A stretch of 22,792 nucleotides of DNA from Acidobacteriota bacterium (lineage in GTDB: Bacteria; Acidobacteriota; Terriglobia; Terriglobales; Acidobacteriaceae), in NCBI GenBank assembly GCA_003224835.1, contig QHZX01000190.1:1-22792 (forward strand), in the 5' to 3' direction. The position numbers and the translations under genes were made by a program. The notes below the pieces were generated by a model, which was given only the letters and a program-made list of their open reading frames with translations, ran no database searches and had not been told where the DNA came from. Within the stretch, counting starts at the first letter, position 1; the number at the start of each line of letters is the position of its first letter. Below, piece by piece: positions 1 to 7,901 of the stretch.

Positions 1-1
1 C

Positions 2-85
2 GGTCTCGAGACAATACGCGCCCGGCATACTTGCGCTCACCGTGCACAACAGCTGGAAGGTATCTGTCACGAACTGGAGAACTGA
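2..85 (+). CDS. CgeB-like glycosyltransferase, C-terminal fragment (cut by window edge)
   Basis: An open frame enters from the left edge and stops at TGA 83-85, 3 nt before the next ATG. It encodes 27 residues ending LEGICHELEN. The stretch RARHTCAHRAQQLE resembles the end of the two complete CgeB-like genes that follow (RDHTYELRAKEVDVIL and AEHSAEKRAIEFEDVV): a conserved H, then R/K-A and an acidic helix. I infer that it is the tail of a third tandem paralogue in the same operon. Its last codons also carry the GGAG ribosome-binding site of the downstream gene. Only the tail is visible, so the assignment rests on similarity of the last 25 residues and on synteny. Confidence 0.6.
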   Translation, partial: GLETIRARHTCAHRAQQLEGICHELEN

Positions 86-88
86 CGG

Positions 89-1195
89 ATGAAAATCTAT
101 GTCTTCGGGTCCAGCCTGACCTCGTGCTACTGGAACGGGGCGGCAACCTACTATCGTGGAATTTACAAAAATCTGCGCCGTTTAGGCCACGAAATCACAT
201 TTGCCGAGCCGGATATTTACAATCGCCAGCAGAACCGAGACTGCTCCGAAATTGACTACGCCACAGTGCGCGTCTATCAGACTCCACGAGACTTGGAGCA
301 GGTCCTCTCAGAGGCATGCGATTCCGATTTAATCATTAAGCACAGCGGAGTTGGTGCAGATGATGAACTACTGGAGGCTGAGGTCCTACGTTTTAATTCT
401 GCAGCGACTCGAGTTGCGTTCTGGGATGTGGATGCTCCTGCCACGCTGGCGCGAGTTGAGCACGATCCCAGCGATCCTTTTCGAGGGCTGATACCGCAAT
501 ACGATTTTGTTTTTACTTACGGCGGCGGCGATGCCGTCGTTAAACACTATACGGATCTCGGTGCAAAAAATTGTTTCCCGATCTATAACGGCCTCGACCC
601 AGATACCCATCATCCGGTTCCACCCGACCAAAGATTCGAATGTGATCTTGCATTCGTCGGAAATCGCCTGCCGGACAGGGAAGCACGAGTAGAGCAGTTT
701 TTCCTTGGCGCAGCAGAGAAGGCGCCCGAATTTCGCTTTCTACTTGGGGGCGAAGGTTGGGGTAGCAAAAACCTGCCGACGAATGTCCGCTGGATTGGAC
801 ACGTGCGTACAGAGCATCACAACAGCATCAATTCTTCAGCCCGCATGGTGCTGAATATTAACCGCGAATCCATGGCGGAAACCGGTTTCTCTCCACCGAC
901 GCGTGTATTTGAGGCTGCTGGGGCAGGTGCGTGCCTGATTACAGACGCGTGGGCCGGCGTGGATATTTTTTTTGAGCCTGGCCGCGAAATTCTTATAGCG
1001 ACAAACGCGGACGATGTCGTGCAATATTTACGCAATATTCCATCGGAGTATGCCCGTCGTATCGGCTCAGCCATGCACAACCGAGGGCTTCGGGATCATA
1101 CTTACGAACTGCGGGCCAAGGAAGTAGATGTCATTTTGCAGGGTGCAGGGCGATCGGCAGAGGTTCCGGTTCCGCTCCTCAACTCTGCTGCGTAG
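89..1195 (+). CDS. CgeB-family glycosyltransferase (GT-B fold, DUF3880/Glyco_trans_1_2 type)
   Basis: A predicted cytoplasmic glycosyltransferase of 368 residues, a usual length for this family. Residues 1-10 (MKIYVFGSSL) form the first Rossmann strand, and the loop around residues 13-22 (CYWNGAATYY) corresponds to the gly-rich N-terminal acceptor side. The C-terminal nucleotide-sugar half carries the CgeB signature GFSPPTRVFEAAGAGACLIT at 266-285 (R272, E275), then a DAWAGVDIFFEPGREI segment. The start is ATG 89, with GGAG 9 nt upstream inside the end of the preceding gene. The next gene begins 8 nt after the stop, so these genes are almost certainly co-transcribed. CgeB was named for a spore-surface protein of Bacillus, but in Gram-negative genomes such tandem genes usually sit in surface-glycan or protein-glycosylation loci. 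Donor and acceptor cannot be told from sequence. Confidence 0.85.
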   Translation: MKIYVFGSSLTSCYWNGAATYYRGIYKNLRRLGHEITFAEPDIYNRQQNRDCSEIDYATVRVYQTPRDLEQVLSEACDSDLIIKHSGVGADDELLEAEVLRFNSAATRVAFWDVDAPATLARVEHDPSDPFRGLIPQYDFVFTYGGGDAVVKHYTDLGAKNCFPIYNGLDPDTHHPVPPDQRFECDLAFVGNRLPDREARVEQFFLGAAEKAPEFRFLLGGEGWGSKNLPTNVRWIGHVRTEHHNSINSSARMVLNINRESMAETGFSPPTRVFEAAGAGACLITDAWAGVDIFFEPGREILIATNADDVVQYLRNIPSEYARRIGSAMHNRGLRDHTYELRAKEVDVILQGAGRSAEVPVPLLNSAA

Positions 1196-1203
1196 GAACG
1201 AAC

Positions 1204-2286
1204 GTGAAGATTGTCATCTGCGGTTTGTCTATTACATCGTCATGGGGCAACGGCCACGCGACCACCTATCGCGCGCTGACTCGTGCTTTGCGCGCACGCG
1301 GCCACAAGATTGTGTTTTTCGAGCGCGACTTAGAGTGGTATGCCTCGAACCGCGACATGCCCGAGCCGCTATTCTGCCAGGTACACCTTTATGAGCAGTG
1401 GCAAGATGTAGTGGGCCTGCTACGCCGGGAATTGGCCGAAGCCGATGTTGCAATGATCGGGTCATTTTTCCCGGATGGCGTCAAGGCCATTGACGAGGCG
1501 TGTGATTCTGCAGCCGGAGTGAAAGTTTTTTACGACATTGATACTCCGATTACTATCTCCAAACTCCGCGCGGGAGATACTGAGTATCTGCGTCGAGACC
1601 AGATTCCGAGTTTCGATGTTTACTTCAGCTTCACCGGCGGTCCAATGTTACGCGAGTTGCAGACCAGATTCGGCGCAAGACGCGCGGTGCCGCTCTACTG
1701 CTCCTTTGATCCAGATCGCTACCATTGGCGAGAGCCCGACCACCGCTACCAGTGCGACCTCAGCTACATGGGCACTTACGCACCTGATCGTCAGGCGAAA
1801 TTGGAAGAATTGTTTTGTAAGCCGGCAGGCGAGCTGGCAGAAAAGCAATTCCTACTTGCGGGACCGCAATATCCGGCAACTGTCGCTTGGCCAAAGAACA
1901 TACGGCGTATCGTTCATCTCGAGCCTGAGTTTCACCCGTATTTCTATTCCTCTTCGCTGTTCACTCTTAATTTGACTCGCGACGAGATGGTGCAGGCCGG
2001 CTTTTCTCCGTCTGTCCGACTTTTCGAGGCAGCTGGCTGTGGGGCGGCCATAATCTCCGACACGTGGCCGGGCCTGGAAACATTTTTTAAACCTGGCAAA
2101 GAGATTCTTCTGGCCGAATCGTCAGCAGACGTAATTTCTTATTTGAAAAATATGACCGTGGATGACGTAAAGAAGGTCGGGCGGCATGCTCAAGAGCGTG
2201 TTTTAGCCGAACACAGCGCCGAAAAGCGGGCCATTGAATTTGAAGATGTCGTTGGAGCGATGGCACCCGTCCCACAATCTCTTTAA
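1204..2286 (+). CDS. CgeB-family glycosyltransferase, second complete paralogue (GTG start)
   Basis: A 360-residue paralogue of the preceding gene. The two align without gaps over the C-terminal half: GFSPSVRLFEAAGCGAAIIS at 266-285, then DTWPGLETFFKPGKEI. The N-terminus MKIVICGLSITSSWGNGHAT matches the paralogue's first strand and loop, with a more canonical GNGHATTYRAL nucleotide-binding turn. Start is GTG at 1204, chosen because AGGA at 1194-1197 (overlapping the upstream TAG) is well spaced and because the family N-terminus begins at exactly this residue. The 8-nt gap implies one operon. The tandem duplication suggests sequential addition of related sugars to one acceptor. That is inference; no acceptor gene lies within the visible part of this operon. 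Confidence 0.85.
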   Translation: MKIVICGLSITSSWGNGHATTYRALTRALRARGHKIVFFERDLEWYASNRDMPEPLFCQVHLYEQWQDVVGLLRRELAEADVAMIGSFFPDGVKAIDEACDSAAGVKVFYDIDTPITISKLRAGDTEYLRRDQIPSFDVYFSFTGGPMLRELQTRFGARRAVPLYCSFDPDRYHWREPDHRYQCDLSYMGTYAPDRQAKLEELFCKPAGELAEKQFLLAGPQYPATVAWPKNIRRIVHLEPEFHPYFYSSSLFTLNLTRDEMVQAGFSPSVRLFEAAGCGAAIISDTWPGLETFFKPGKEILLAESSADVISYLKNMTVDDVKKVGRHAQERVLAEHSAEKRAIEFEDVVGAMAPVPQSL

Positions 2287-2304
2287 ACCAAAACTGAACT
2301 AAAC

Positions 2305-2331
2305 AAAAAAGCCAGGCCTCGCCTGGCTTTT
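2305..2331. terminator. Rho-independent (bidirectional) terminator between convergent genes
   Basis: A perfect 7-bp stem, GCCAGGC (2311-2317) and GCCTGGC (2321-2327), closes a CTC loop. It is flanked by a run of A on the left and TTTT on the right, so it can end transcription in either direction. It sits in the 65-nt gap between the stop of the second CgeB gene (+) and the stop of the SYLF gene (-), where a shared terminator is expected. Confidence 0.85.
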
Positions 2332-2351
2332 AACAGAAGGACGTAAATCCG

Positions 2352-3131
2352 TTACTGGACAGTATTCGTCGAAGCGCCTGGCGTGATCAGGCTGCCCTGA
2401 TTGCCCACAGCGGTTGAATATTTCCGCACAGCGGCGAGGAAAGGATCGCTGCCACGGGGAGGCGTCACTTTGCCGCTCAGAATCGTGGCGAACGGCACCA
2501 GCTTTCCATACAGGACACGAGTTTCGTCGCGGTCCTGGGCAATCTTGGAACCGTTTATATCTACGCCCGCGAACACACCGCGTGCGCGAGAGTAGCTGAG
2601 TATCTCCGATTTCATCTTCCAATCGGTCCCAGCGGCAGCCTCTCGTCCAATCGGTCCCGCTGCTGCAGATGCGCCGGCGCCAACCTTGAACTTGCTCGAG
2701 AGCAGCGCATCCATGCCTTTCTGGTTCATGACCAACATGACCAGATCGACGGCCTGCCCACCAATTTGCAGTCCCCAGCTTCCGCCAGTTATTGAAAATG
2801 GAGCCGGAGCGCTCCAGCCATTTGCCGTTCTGCATGTGGCTACGCCTTTTCCGTGACTGCCGCCAAATCCGATGGCGATCTTTACCATGGACGGCACGAC
2901 GGCAACGCACTTTGCATCTGCCATAATTTTGTCCGGAATCGCACGATCCTTCACGCCCATGATTTCGTCGAGCACGTCAGCTGAGGCCTTAATTCTTTTT
3001 TCGACATCAGACTGATCTTTCTCTGAATCTGTACTGTCTTGCGCGTGTACCCAGCCTGCGCTCGCAAGGAACATGATGATCGTTCCGAGCACCAGCAGGG
3101 AATTCATGATTGCCCCTCTGTTTCGCTTCAT
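2352..3131 (-). CDS. SYLF (YSC84-type, formerly DUF500) lipid-binding domain protein, exported
   Basis: A 259-residue protein with a signal peptide (hydrophobic segment about residues 10-30, ending SAGWVHAQ), then a short charged linker and a SYLF domain from about residue 45 to 235. Recognisable family features are IPDKIMADAKCVAVVPS, FGGSHGKGVATCR, GGSWGLQIGGQAVDLVMLVMN, a KFKVGAGASAAAGPIGR segment and the late EILSYSRARGVFAGVDINGS. SYLF domains are known to bind phosphoinositides and other lipids in eukaryotes. In bacteria the secreted forms are common in Acidobacteriota, but their role is unknown. ATG 3131 has GAGGA 7 nt upstream. A second ATG eight codons in (MNSLLV) also has a good AGAGGGG site and gives a more compact signal peptide, so either start is possible. 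A 170-nt gap separates it from the sortase gene upstream, so it probably has its own promoter. Confidence 0.9.
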   Translation of the reverse strand: MKRNRGAIMNSLLVLGTIIMFLASAGWVHAQDSTDSEKDQSDVEKRIKASADVLDEIMGVKDRAIPDKIMADAKCVAVVPSMVKIAIGFGGSHGKGVATCRTANGWSAPAPFSITGGSWGLQIGGQAVDLVMLVMNQKGMDALLSSKFKVGAGASAAAGPIGREAAAGTDWKMKSEILSYSRARGVFAGVDINGSKIAQDRDETRVLYGKLVPFATILSGKVTPPRGSDPFLAAVRKYSTAVGNQGSLITPGASTNTVQ

Positions 3132-3301
3132 AGATTTATCCTCGGTTTTGCCAAAAAGGCATGGAATCTTCGCCTTAGTTCAGCCTAAAGCGTAGCCCGG
3201 GAGATCAGCTTCTTCCTATCCAGTTAAGCATGTAATTGGCGCTAAAAGGCTACCTAGAGAAACCATCCCGAACTGCAAAGAACCTAAGGACTTAACCGTG
3301 C

Positions 3302-3961
3302 TCACGATCCAGCTAATTTGGCCACGATAATCAGTCGCTGGGGGGCGGGGCCGATCACATGTGTGGGATAACAAGTGATGAGCGTCAGCTCACCTTGATT
3401 GCTGCTCCGCAGGACGGAAAGGTCCGTGGGTCGGACCACTTTTTTTCGCACCACTACATAGTGGAACTCTTTTCCACTTCGCACAATGTAAATGTCGTCA
3501 CCGTTGTGCAGGTTGTGAACGTGTCGAAAGAAGGTATCTCGATGTCCAGCGATGACCGCATTTCCTGTCGACCCCGGAATAGCAGTGCCCGTCATATGCC
3601 CCGGGCCTAAGAGAAGAGAATGACTCGATGTGCCCTCCACGACTACTACTTGCATGGCTATTCGTGGAATGGAAAGTTTGGTCAGAGCATCACTGGCGGC
3701 TTTCTGCGATTTGAAGTCGTGCAGCAGTTTCTTTTGTTCAGCAAACATCCAGAGATAGGTGCCTGACACATAAGTGCACAGAATGCCGCCAGTTGTGAGC
3801 AGAATGATGGAAAGGATGTTTCGCGCACCAGATCTGCGGGCCGGGAACTTAGGATTTCTGAAGCTTTTCCTGTTTCGCCACTGCGCCGGTTGAAGCACCG
3901 GCAAAGGATTGCGAATAAAACCGCGGGGCCCGGTACGAACGCTGGTCCTAAGGACCTGCAT
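3302..3961 (-). CDS. Sortase (class D/E-like transpeptidase)
   Basis: A membrane-anchored cysteine transpeptidase that cleaves LPxT-type sorting signals. Counting from ATG 3961 (219 residues), it has a basic N-terminus, one membrane segment at about 48-72, and the sortase barrel. The whole catalytic triad is visible: His140 in NAVIAGHRDTFF, Cys197 in ELTLITCYP, and Arg209 in GPAPQRLIIVAKL. The TLITCYP and late APQR arrangement fits class D-like enzymes; the exact class is uncertain. The frame stays open to an ATG at 4009, but that start would overlap the upstream gene by 44 nt. ATG 3961 lies 4 nt after the upstream stop and still leaves a complete protein, so I chose it. No strong Shine-Dalgarno precedes it, which suggests translational coupling to the LPQTS protein, its probable substrate. 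Confidence 0.9.
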   Translation of the reverse strand: MQVLRTSVRTGPRGFIRNPLPVLQPAQWRNRKSFRNPKFPARRSGARNILSIILLTTGGILCTYVSGTYLWMFAEQKKLLHDFKSQKAASDALTKLSIPRIAMQVVVVEGTSSHSLLLGPGHMTGTAIPGSTGNAVIAGHRDTFFRHVHNLHNGDDIYIVRSGKEFHYVVVRKKVVRPTDLSVLRSSNQGELTLITCYPTHVIGPAPQRLIIVAKLAGS

Positions 3962-3965
3962 AAAC

Positions 3966-4352
3966 TTAGTGTCTTGCGAAAAAGCCAGCCACCAGCGATC
4001 CCAATCCAATCAACCCAAGTAACGGAAGAATGGTGGAAGTCTGTGGCAATTGCTTGCTATTAGCGGCGGTTTCATCCTGCGCCGCATTTTGCGAATTGGC
4101 GCCGCGGTCGTCAGTCGCCGAAGATATATTTGAACCCTGATTGGCAGCTGCCGCAGCGGAAGTCGAGGCTCCTGGCCCCGGCGAAGCCGGCTGCTGAACT
4201 GCTTGCGGATTATTACCGGTATTGTTGTTGTTCTGTGGCGCTGTAATGTTTTGTGGCGCGGAATTGTTCCCTCCGCCGGATACGTCTTGTGCCACCACCC
4301 CAAGCGAGGCAGCAACCATTGCGGCCGAGAGAAACACTACTGCTCTGGTCAT
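3966..4352 (-). CDS. Small secreted Asn/Gln/Ala-rich protein with LPQTS sorting signal (sortase substrate)
   Basis: A 128-residue protein with three parts. Residues 1-22 form a Sec signal peptide (hydrophobic, ending GVVAQ). Residues 25-100 are low-complexity, rich in Asn, Gln, Ala, Ser and Gly, with no predictable fold. The C-terminus is a classical tripartite sorting signal: LPQTS at 102-106, a hydrophobic stretch at 108-125 and a basic RH tail. The stop lies 4 nt before the sortase start, so enzyme and substrate are a dedicated pair. GGAGG lies about 5 nt upstream of ATG 4352. The motif has Ser in place of the final Gly, as in many LPxTS/LPxTA-type signals. In a diderm cell the acceptor to which the sortase would attach it is unknown. 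The mature part, about 80 residues, looks like a flexible spacer or fibre. Confidence 0.85.
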   Translation of the reverse strand: MTRAVVFLSAAMVAASLGVVAQDVSGGGNNSAPQNITAPQNNNNTGNNPQAVQQPASPGPGASTSAAAAANQGSNISSATDDRGANSQNAAQDETAANSKQLPQTSTILPLLGLIGLGSLVAGFFARH

Positions 4353-4472
4353 GCAAGCCTCCGAAGTCCCTAATTGAATTTAAGGCGGCTGCTCAGGATG
4401 CTGCTATAGGGTGATCGCAGTAACTTAGTAGGAGGTTTCGGGTAAACAGACTAGGAGTTCTGAATTTTTACT

Positions 4473-6641
4473 TTAGAGTGTCGCGACAACATCTACTTCG
4501 CCCTTCTTTTCAAGTACTTGCACTCGCACATTGTTGGCTTGGCGCTCGAAGAACAGGTCCACCGATGCCTGGCCGACGCGCAATCCCCGAATCGATAGCT
4601 GGGGAATTCCCTCAGGAAGGCACGGACGCTCGAAAATCACACGATTATGCGCGCCTTGGATTTTCAGCCCCAGGCACGACTCAATCAGCATAAATGCCGC
4701 TGCCGCTGCCCATGCTTGTGGCGAACATGCCACCGGATAGAGCGTTGGGCCCTCTCCACGTCGCCGTTCGAGGCCGCAAAAGAGCTCCGGCAGCCGATGC
4801 AGTTCCATAACACTGCTGACGTCAAGCAATGCGAGCATCACCTTGCCGGCAAGATTCCTTAACCCGTAGCGCCCGAAACCTCGCGCAATGAGTGAATTAT
4901 CATGAGGCCAGACCGAGCCGTTGTGGTACGAGAGCGGATTGTAACGAGCCTCAGCCGAACCGAGTGTACGTATTCCCCATCCAGTGAAGAGATCGGGCTC
5001 AAGTAAGCTCCGCGCAGTTCTTTGCGCGTGTTCAGGCGTGGCAATGCCGGTGAAAAGGGTATGGCCAGCATTTGATGTCCGCACACGGCAAACATTCTTT
5101 TTGTATCCATCCAGCGCCAGCGCGTAAACTCCCAAGTCTTCGCACCAGAATGCTTCTTCGAATTTGTCGCGCAGAGCGGCGGCTTGGGATTCCAGTCGTT
5201 TGCAACTTTCATGGTCGCCTAGCTCGTTGGCCAAGCGGGCGGCTGCAATTTTAGCTGCATAAACATATCCCTGAACTTCACACAAAGCGATCGGCGGGTC
5301 CGCCAACGAGCCATCGGCATGGAACACCGAGTCATTTGAATCCTTCCATCCCTGCTGGATCAGGCCGCGGTTCCCATGGGGCTCGTACTCGATAAAACCG
5401 TCACCATCAAGATCGCCGTAGTCATCCATCCAGCGGACCGCAGCCTGAATATTCGGCCAAAGGTGCTTAATTAAGGCTTTGTCTCCGGTACGCTCGTAGT
5501 AGTCGCCCGCGAGCATAACGAATAACGGCGTGGCATCGACGCTACCGTAGTAGCGCGCAAACGGGATCTCTCCCAAGTTCGCCATCTCGCCATGTCTCAA
5601 TTCATGGAGAATTTTTCCTGGTTCTGCTTCTCGCGATTCGTCTACGGCGGTGGCTTGCGTTTCGGCAAGAAATTCCAAAACCCCTTTCGCGATCGCCGGA
5701 TCAATCCACAAAGTCTGGAGCGCGGTGATGATCCCGTCGCGCCCAAATACTGTGCTGAACCATGGAACCCCGGCGTACGGGTAATTACATTCACGGTTGC
5801 CAATGGTCATCATTTGAACATCGGCAAAGGAACGATTCATCCAGTCATTGAACCGGGAATTGGAACTATGAATTTGCGGAAACGACTCCGCGGCGAGATT
5901 CATTTCGCTATAAGCGTGACTGCGAGCCTGCGGGTAGGAAACGCTATGCTCCGCAGCGCCGTTGCTCTGACATTCCATTCGAAGCTGGAAACTACGCGAT
6001 TGCTTTGGCTTGAGTTCCAGATCGAATTGCATCTCCGGGCCGGTGATTCTGTCGGGATCAGGGCTGCAGTTGATCCGCATTCTGCGGAGCACATCGTCCA
6101 GCCCCTCGTAGGCGAGGCTTATGCCATTCTTATCGTTTTCCTCATCGACTGGCCGCCCGCGGCGTTCGCGGAGAGTACCACGCACTTCAAAAATGTCCGC
6201 AAAATCCGCCGCGAAGTAAATAGACATCGGGACTCGCAGCGGTTCCATTCCATAGTTCATGAATTCCAACTCTTCGTACGCCGCCCCGCGCCATAGGAAT
6301 CGCGAACGCAGCAGGTGAAGCGTACCGCGATGAATCACCACCGACTCGCCTCGCGAAACGTCAAGGTTCGCAAGATCGGCAGCAAATAGAAAGTAGTTGG
6401 ATTCGATCGTGGAGCTCAGCAACAACGGGCGTTCGTTCCAGAGTCGCAGTGACATCTCGGAGAGATATCGCGTGCCCTCGTAGTAGATTCCCTGCTCACC
6501 GAGGCCCTGCGGCCTGATGTCACCCAAACGATCAAACACGGCGAACATAGCGCCATACTTGAGAACACGCGAGCGATCGTCTGTGGGAGCGGATTTTGTA
6601 GCTATGTAGTACTGCTGCTGGGTGACGGTAGCTTCATCCAA
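4473..6641 (-). CDS. Amylo-alpha-1,6-glucosidase / glycogen-debranching-type glycoside hydrolase (GH133-like)
   Basis: A predicted cytoplasmic alpha-glucan or trehalose-related hydrolase of 722 residues, a normal length. The N-terminal beta-sandwich (GDE_N_bis type; RVLKYGAMFAVFDRLGDIRP, then QGIYYEGTRYLSEMSL) spans about 1-240. The C-terminal (alpha/alpha)6 barrel spans about 280-690 and carries family hallmarks: PWFSTVFGRDGIITALQTLW, LDGDGFIEYE, QQGWKDSNDSVFH, and SYHNGSVWPHDNSLIARG. The only start that keeps the conserved N-terminal strand is TTG 6641, with GGAG 7 nt upstream. The next Met (residue 32) falls inside the conserved block. This makes the gene overlap the end of the upstream GT4 gene by 40 nt, which implies coupled expression. 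GT4 plus this hydrolase is a recurrent bacterial pair. The actual substrate may be a storage or a surface glucan. Confidence 0.88.
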   Translation of the reverse strand: MDEATVTQQQYYIATKSAPTDDRSRVLKYGAMFAVFDRLGDIRPQGLGEQGIYYEGTRYLSEMSLRLWNERPLLLSSTIESNYFLFAADLANLDVSRGESVVIHRGTLHLLRSRFLWRGAAYEELEFMNYGMEPLRVPMSIYFAADFADIFEVRGTLRERRGRPVDEENDKNGISLAYEGLDDVLRRMRINCSPDPDRITGPEMQFDLELKPKQSRSFQLRMECQSNGAAEHSVSYPQARSHAYSEMNLAAESFPQIHSSNSRFNDWMNRSFADVQMMTIGNRECNYPYAGVPWFSTVFGRDGIITALQTLWIDPAIAKGVLEFLAETQATAVDESREAEPGKILHELRHGEMANLGEIPFARYYGSVDATPLFVMLAGDYYERTGDKALIKHLWPNIQAAVRWMDDYGDLDGDGFIEYEPHGNRGLIQQGWKDSNDSVFHADGSLADPPIALCEVQGYVYAAKIAAARLANELGDHESCKRLESQAAALRDKFEEAFWCEDLGVYALALDGYKKNVCRVRTSNAGHTLFTGIATPEHAQRTARSLLEPDLFTGWGIRTLGSAEARYNPLSYHNGSVWPHDNSLIARGFGRYGLRNLAGKVMLALLDVSSVMELHRLPELFCGLERRRGEGPTLYPVACSPQAWAAAAAFMLIESCLGLKIQGAHNRVIFERPCLPEGIPQLSIRGLRVGQASVDLFFERQANNVRVQVLEKKGEVDVVATL

Positions 6642-7702
6642 TTCAGAACTCCGCTGGAAGCAGTGAGTGGAGCTTTCTTCCTGCTCACCATCCGTTCGTA
6701 GATTTTCAGATAGTCTAATGCCATTCGGTTCGCGGTAAAGTTTTGTTCAAAATGCCTTCTGACTTGTTTGCGGTCGATTTTGTGGATTCGCTTCACAGCC
6801 TCGACTACGCCCGCTTCGTCTGCAACCACATAACCTGAGATTCCATCTTGCACAACCTCTGGCACCGAGCCAAAGGGATACGCAATCACGGGCGTTCCGC
6901 ATGCCATAGCTTCAATCATCACAAGGCCGAAGGGTTCCGGCCAGGCGATCGGGAACAGAAGCGCGGCTGCTTTTCCGAGAAATTCATTTTTTTCTGGATA
7001 TCCAATCTCACCCACAAATTCCACGTCGTCTCGATTTAACAAGGGCTCAATGACTGTTTCAAAGTATTCCTGATCGGATTCGTCGATTTTCGCCGCGATC
7101 TTCAATGGCATACCTGCGCTACGCGCAATTTCAATTGCGCGATCAAGTCCTTTTTCCGGCGAGGTCCTTCCCAGAAATGCCAAATACTCGCCGGACTTGC
7201 GATAGAACTTGTAATTCTCGATGGGCAAGCCGTGATACACCGTCCCTTGCCAATTCAGCTGCGGTAACGGATCGCGTTGCGAATTAGAAATCGATATCAC
7301 AGGCATGTCGCCGTAAACCTCATACAAGGGCACCAGATCTGGAATATCCAGTCGTCCGTGTAAAGTCGTGACGTGCGAATAGCGTTCGCGCCGGCTGAGT
7401 GGATAGTGCAGGTAATCAATATGAAAATGGATGAGATCGAAGTCGTCCTTGTGCCGAAGCACCTGCTCGATTTGGACAATCTGATGCGCCAAGTGGTCGA
7501 CAGATTCCGGCGAAAGCCGCAAGGACTCCGGACACGCAGCCACAAGCTTGGCGGTAGTCATAGAATCACCACTGGCAAAGAGCGTGACATCGTGGCCCAG
7601 GCTGACAAGTTCCTCAGTCAACCAGGAAACGACTCTTTCCGTGCCACCGTACAGCTTCGGTGGGACGCTCTCAAACAGCGGCGCGACTTGAGCAATTCTC
7701 AT
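6602..7702 (-). CDS. GT4-family glycosyltransferase
   Basis: A retaining GT-B glycosyltransferase of 366 residues. The N-terminal half opens with MRIAQVAPLFESVPPKLYGGTER, containing the GT4 acceptor-side glycine loop at 18-22. It includes DLIHFHIDYLHYPLSRR at 89-105 and TTLHGRLDIPD. The C-terminal half has FLGRTSPEKGLDRAIEIA at 176-193, with the GR..PEKG donor phosphate motif, and the EX7E motif E256-PFGLVMI-E264, then ACGTPVIAYPFGSVPEVV. ATG 7702 has GAGGA 7 nt upstream; an in-frame start ten codons earlier lacks a good site and adds non-conserved residues. The last 15-20 residues (NWMKLPSPSSSTT) lie in the overlap with the downstream hydrolase start and look non-conserved. It is probably a glucosyl or mannosyl transferase acting in the same pathway as that hydrolase; donor unknown. 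Confidence 0.9.
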   Translation of the reverse strand: MRIAQVAPLFESVPPKLYGGTERVVSWLTEELVSLGHDVTLFASGDSMTTAKLVAACPESLRLSPESVDHLAHQIVQIEQVLRHKDDFDLIHFHIDYLHYPLSRRERYSHVTTLHGRLDIPDLVPLYEVYGDMPVISISNSQRDPLPQLNWQGTVYHGLPIENYKFYRKSGEYLAFLGRTSPEKGLDRAIEIARSAGMPLKIAAKIDESDQEYFETVIEPLLNRDDVEFVGEIGYPEKNEFLGKAAALLFPIAWPEPFGLVMIEAMACGTPVIAYPFGSVPEVVQDGISGYVVADEAGVVEAVKRIHKIDRKQVRRHFEQNFTANRMALDYLKIYERMVSRKKAPLTASSGVLNWMKLPSPSSSTT

Positions 7703-7901
7703 CCTGGTTCCTCGGCACGCGCCAAAACACAAACACTAGTATTGTTGGGGATGTTGAAGCCAGGGAATTGCAGTTCTTGTCGCGCGCGCAACTGCTGCCC
7801 CCGCCGCTTAACAAGCCCAAACTTATCAACAGCTTACAGGCTGAACAGTAAGATTGCCATCCGGTATTTCCTGTACGACCGCGTAGGATGGGGATGTGGT
7901 T
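7703..7901. other. Intergenic region upstream of the GT4 gene
   Basis: A 199-nt spacer between two genes on the same strand. It contains no convincing small gene. It must hold the promoter of the GT4/debranching-enzyme operon, but I cannot assign -35/-10 boxes confidently. At the boundary with the nucleotidyltransferase gene there is a 6-bp hairpin, TGTGGT/ACCACA with a TTC loop (7895-7909), overlapping that gene's stop codon. It lacks a following T-run on the - strand, so it is at best a weak terminator. Confidence 0.4.

Noticed and set aside
2299..2910. A 203-codon open frame on the - strand
   Set aside because: An out-of-frame reading of the SYLF gene. The Trp/Arg-rich product is typical of a shifted frame, and it runs over the terminator.
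5592..6296. A 234-codon open frame on the + strand
   Set aside because: It is antisense to the conserved N-terminal and barrel parts of the debranching enzyme, has an arginine/histidine-rich composition without domain features, and has no ribosome-binding site.
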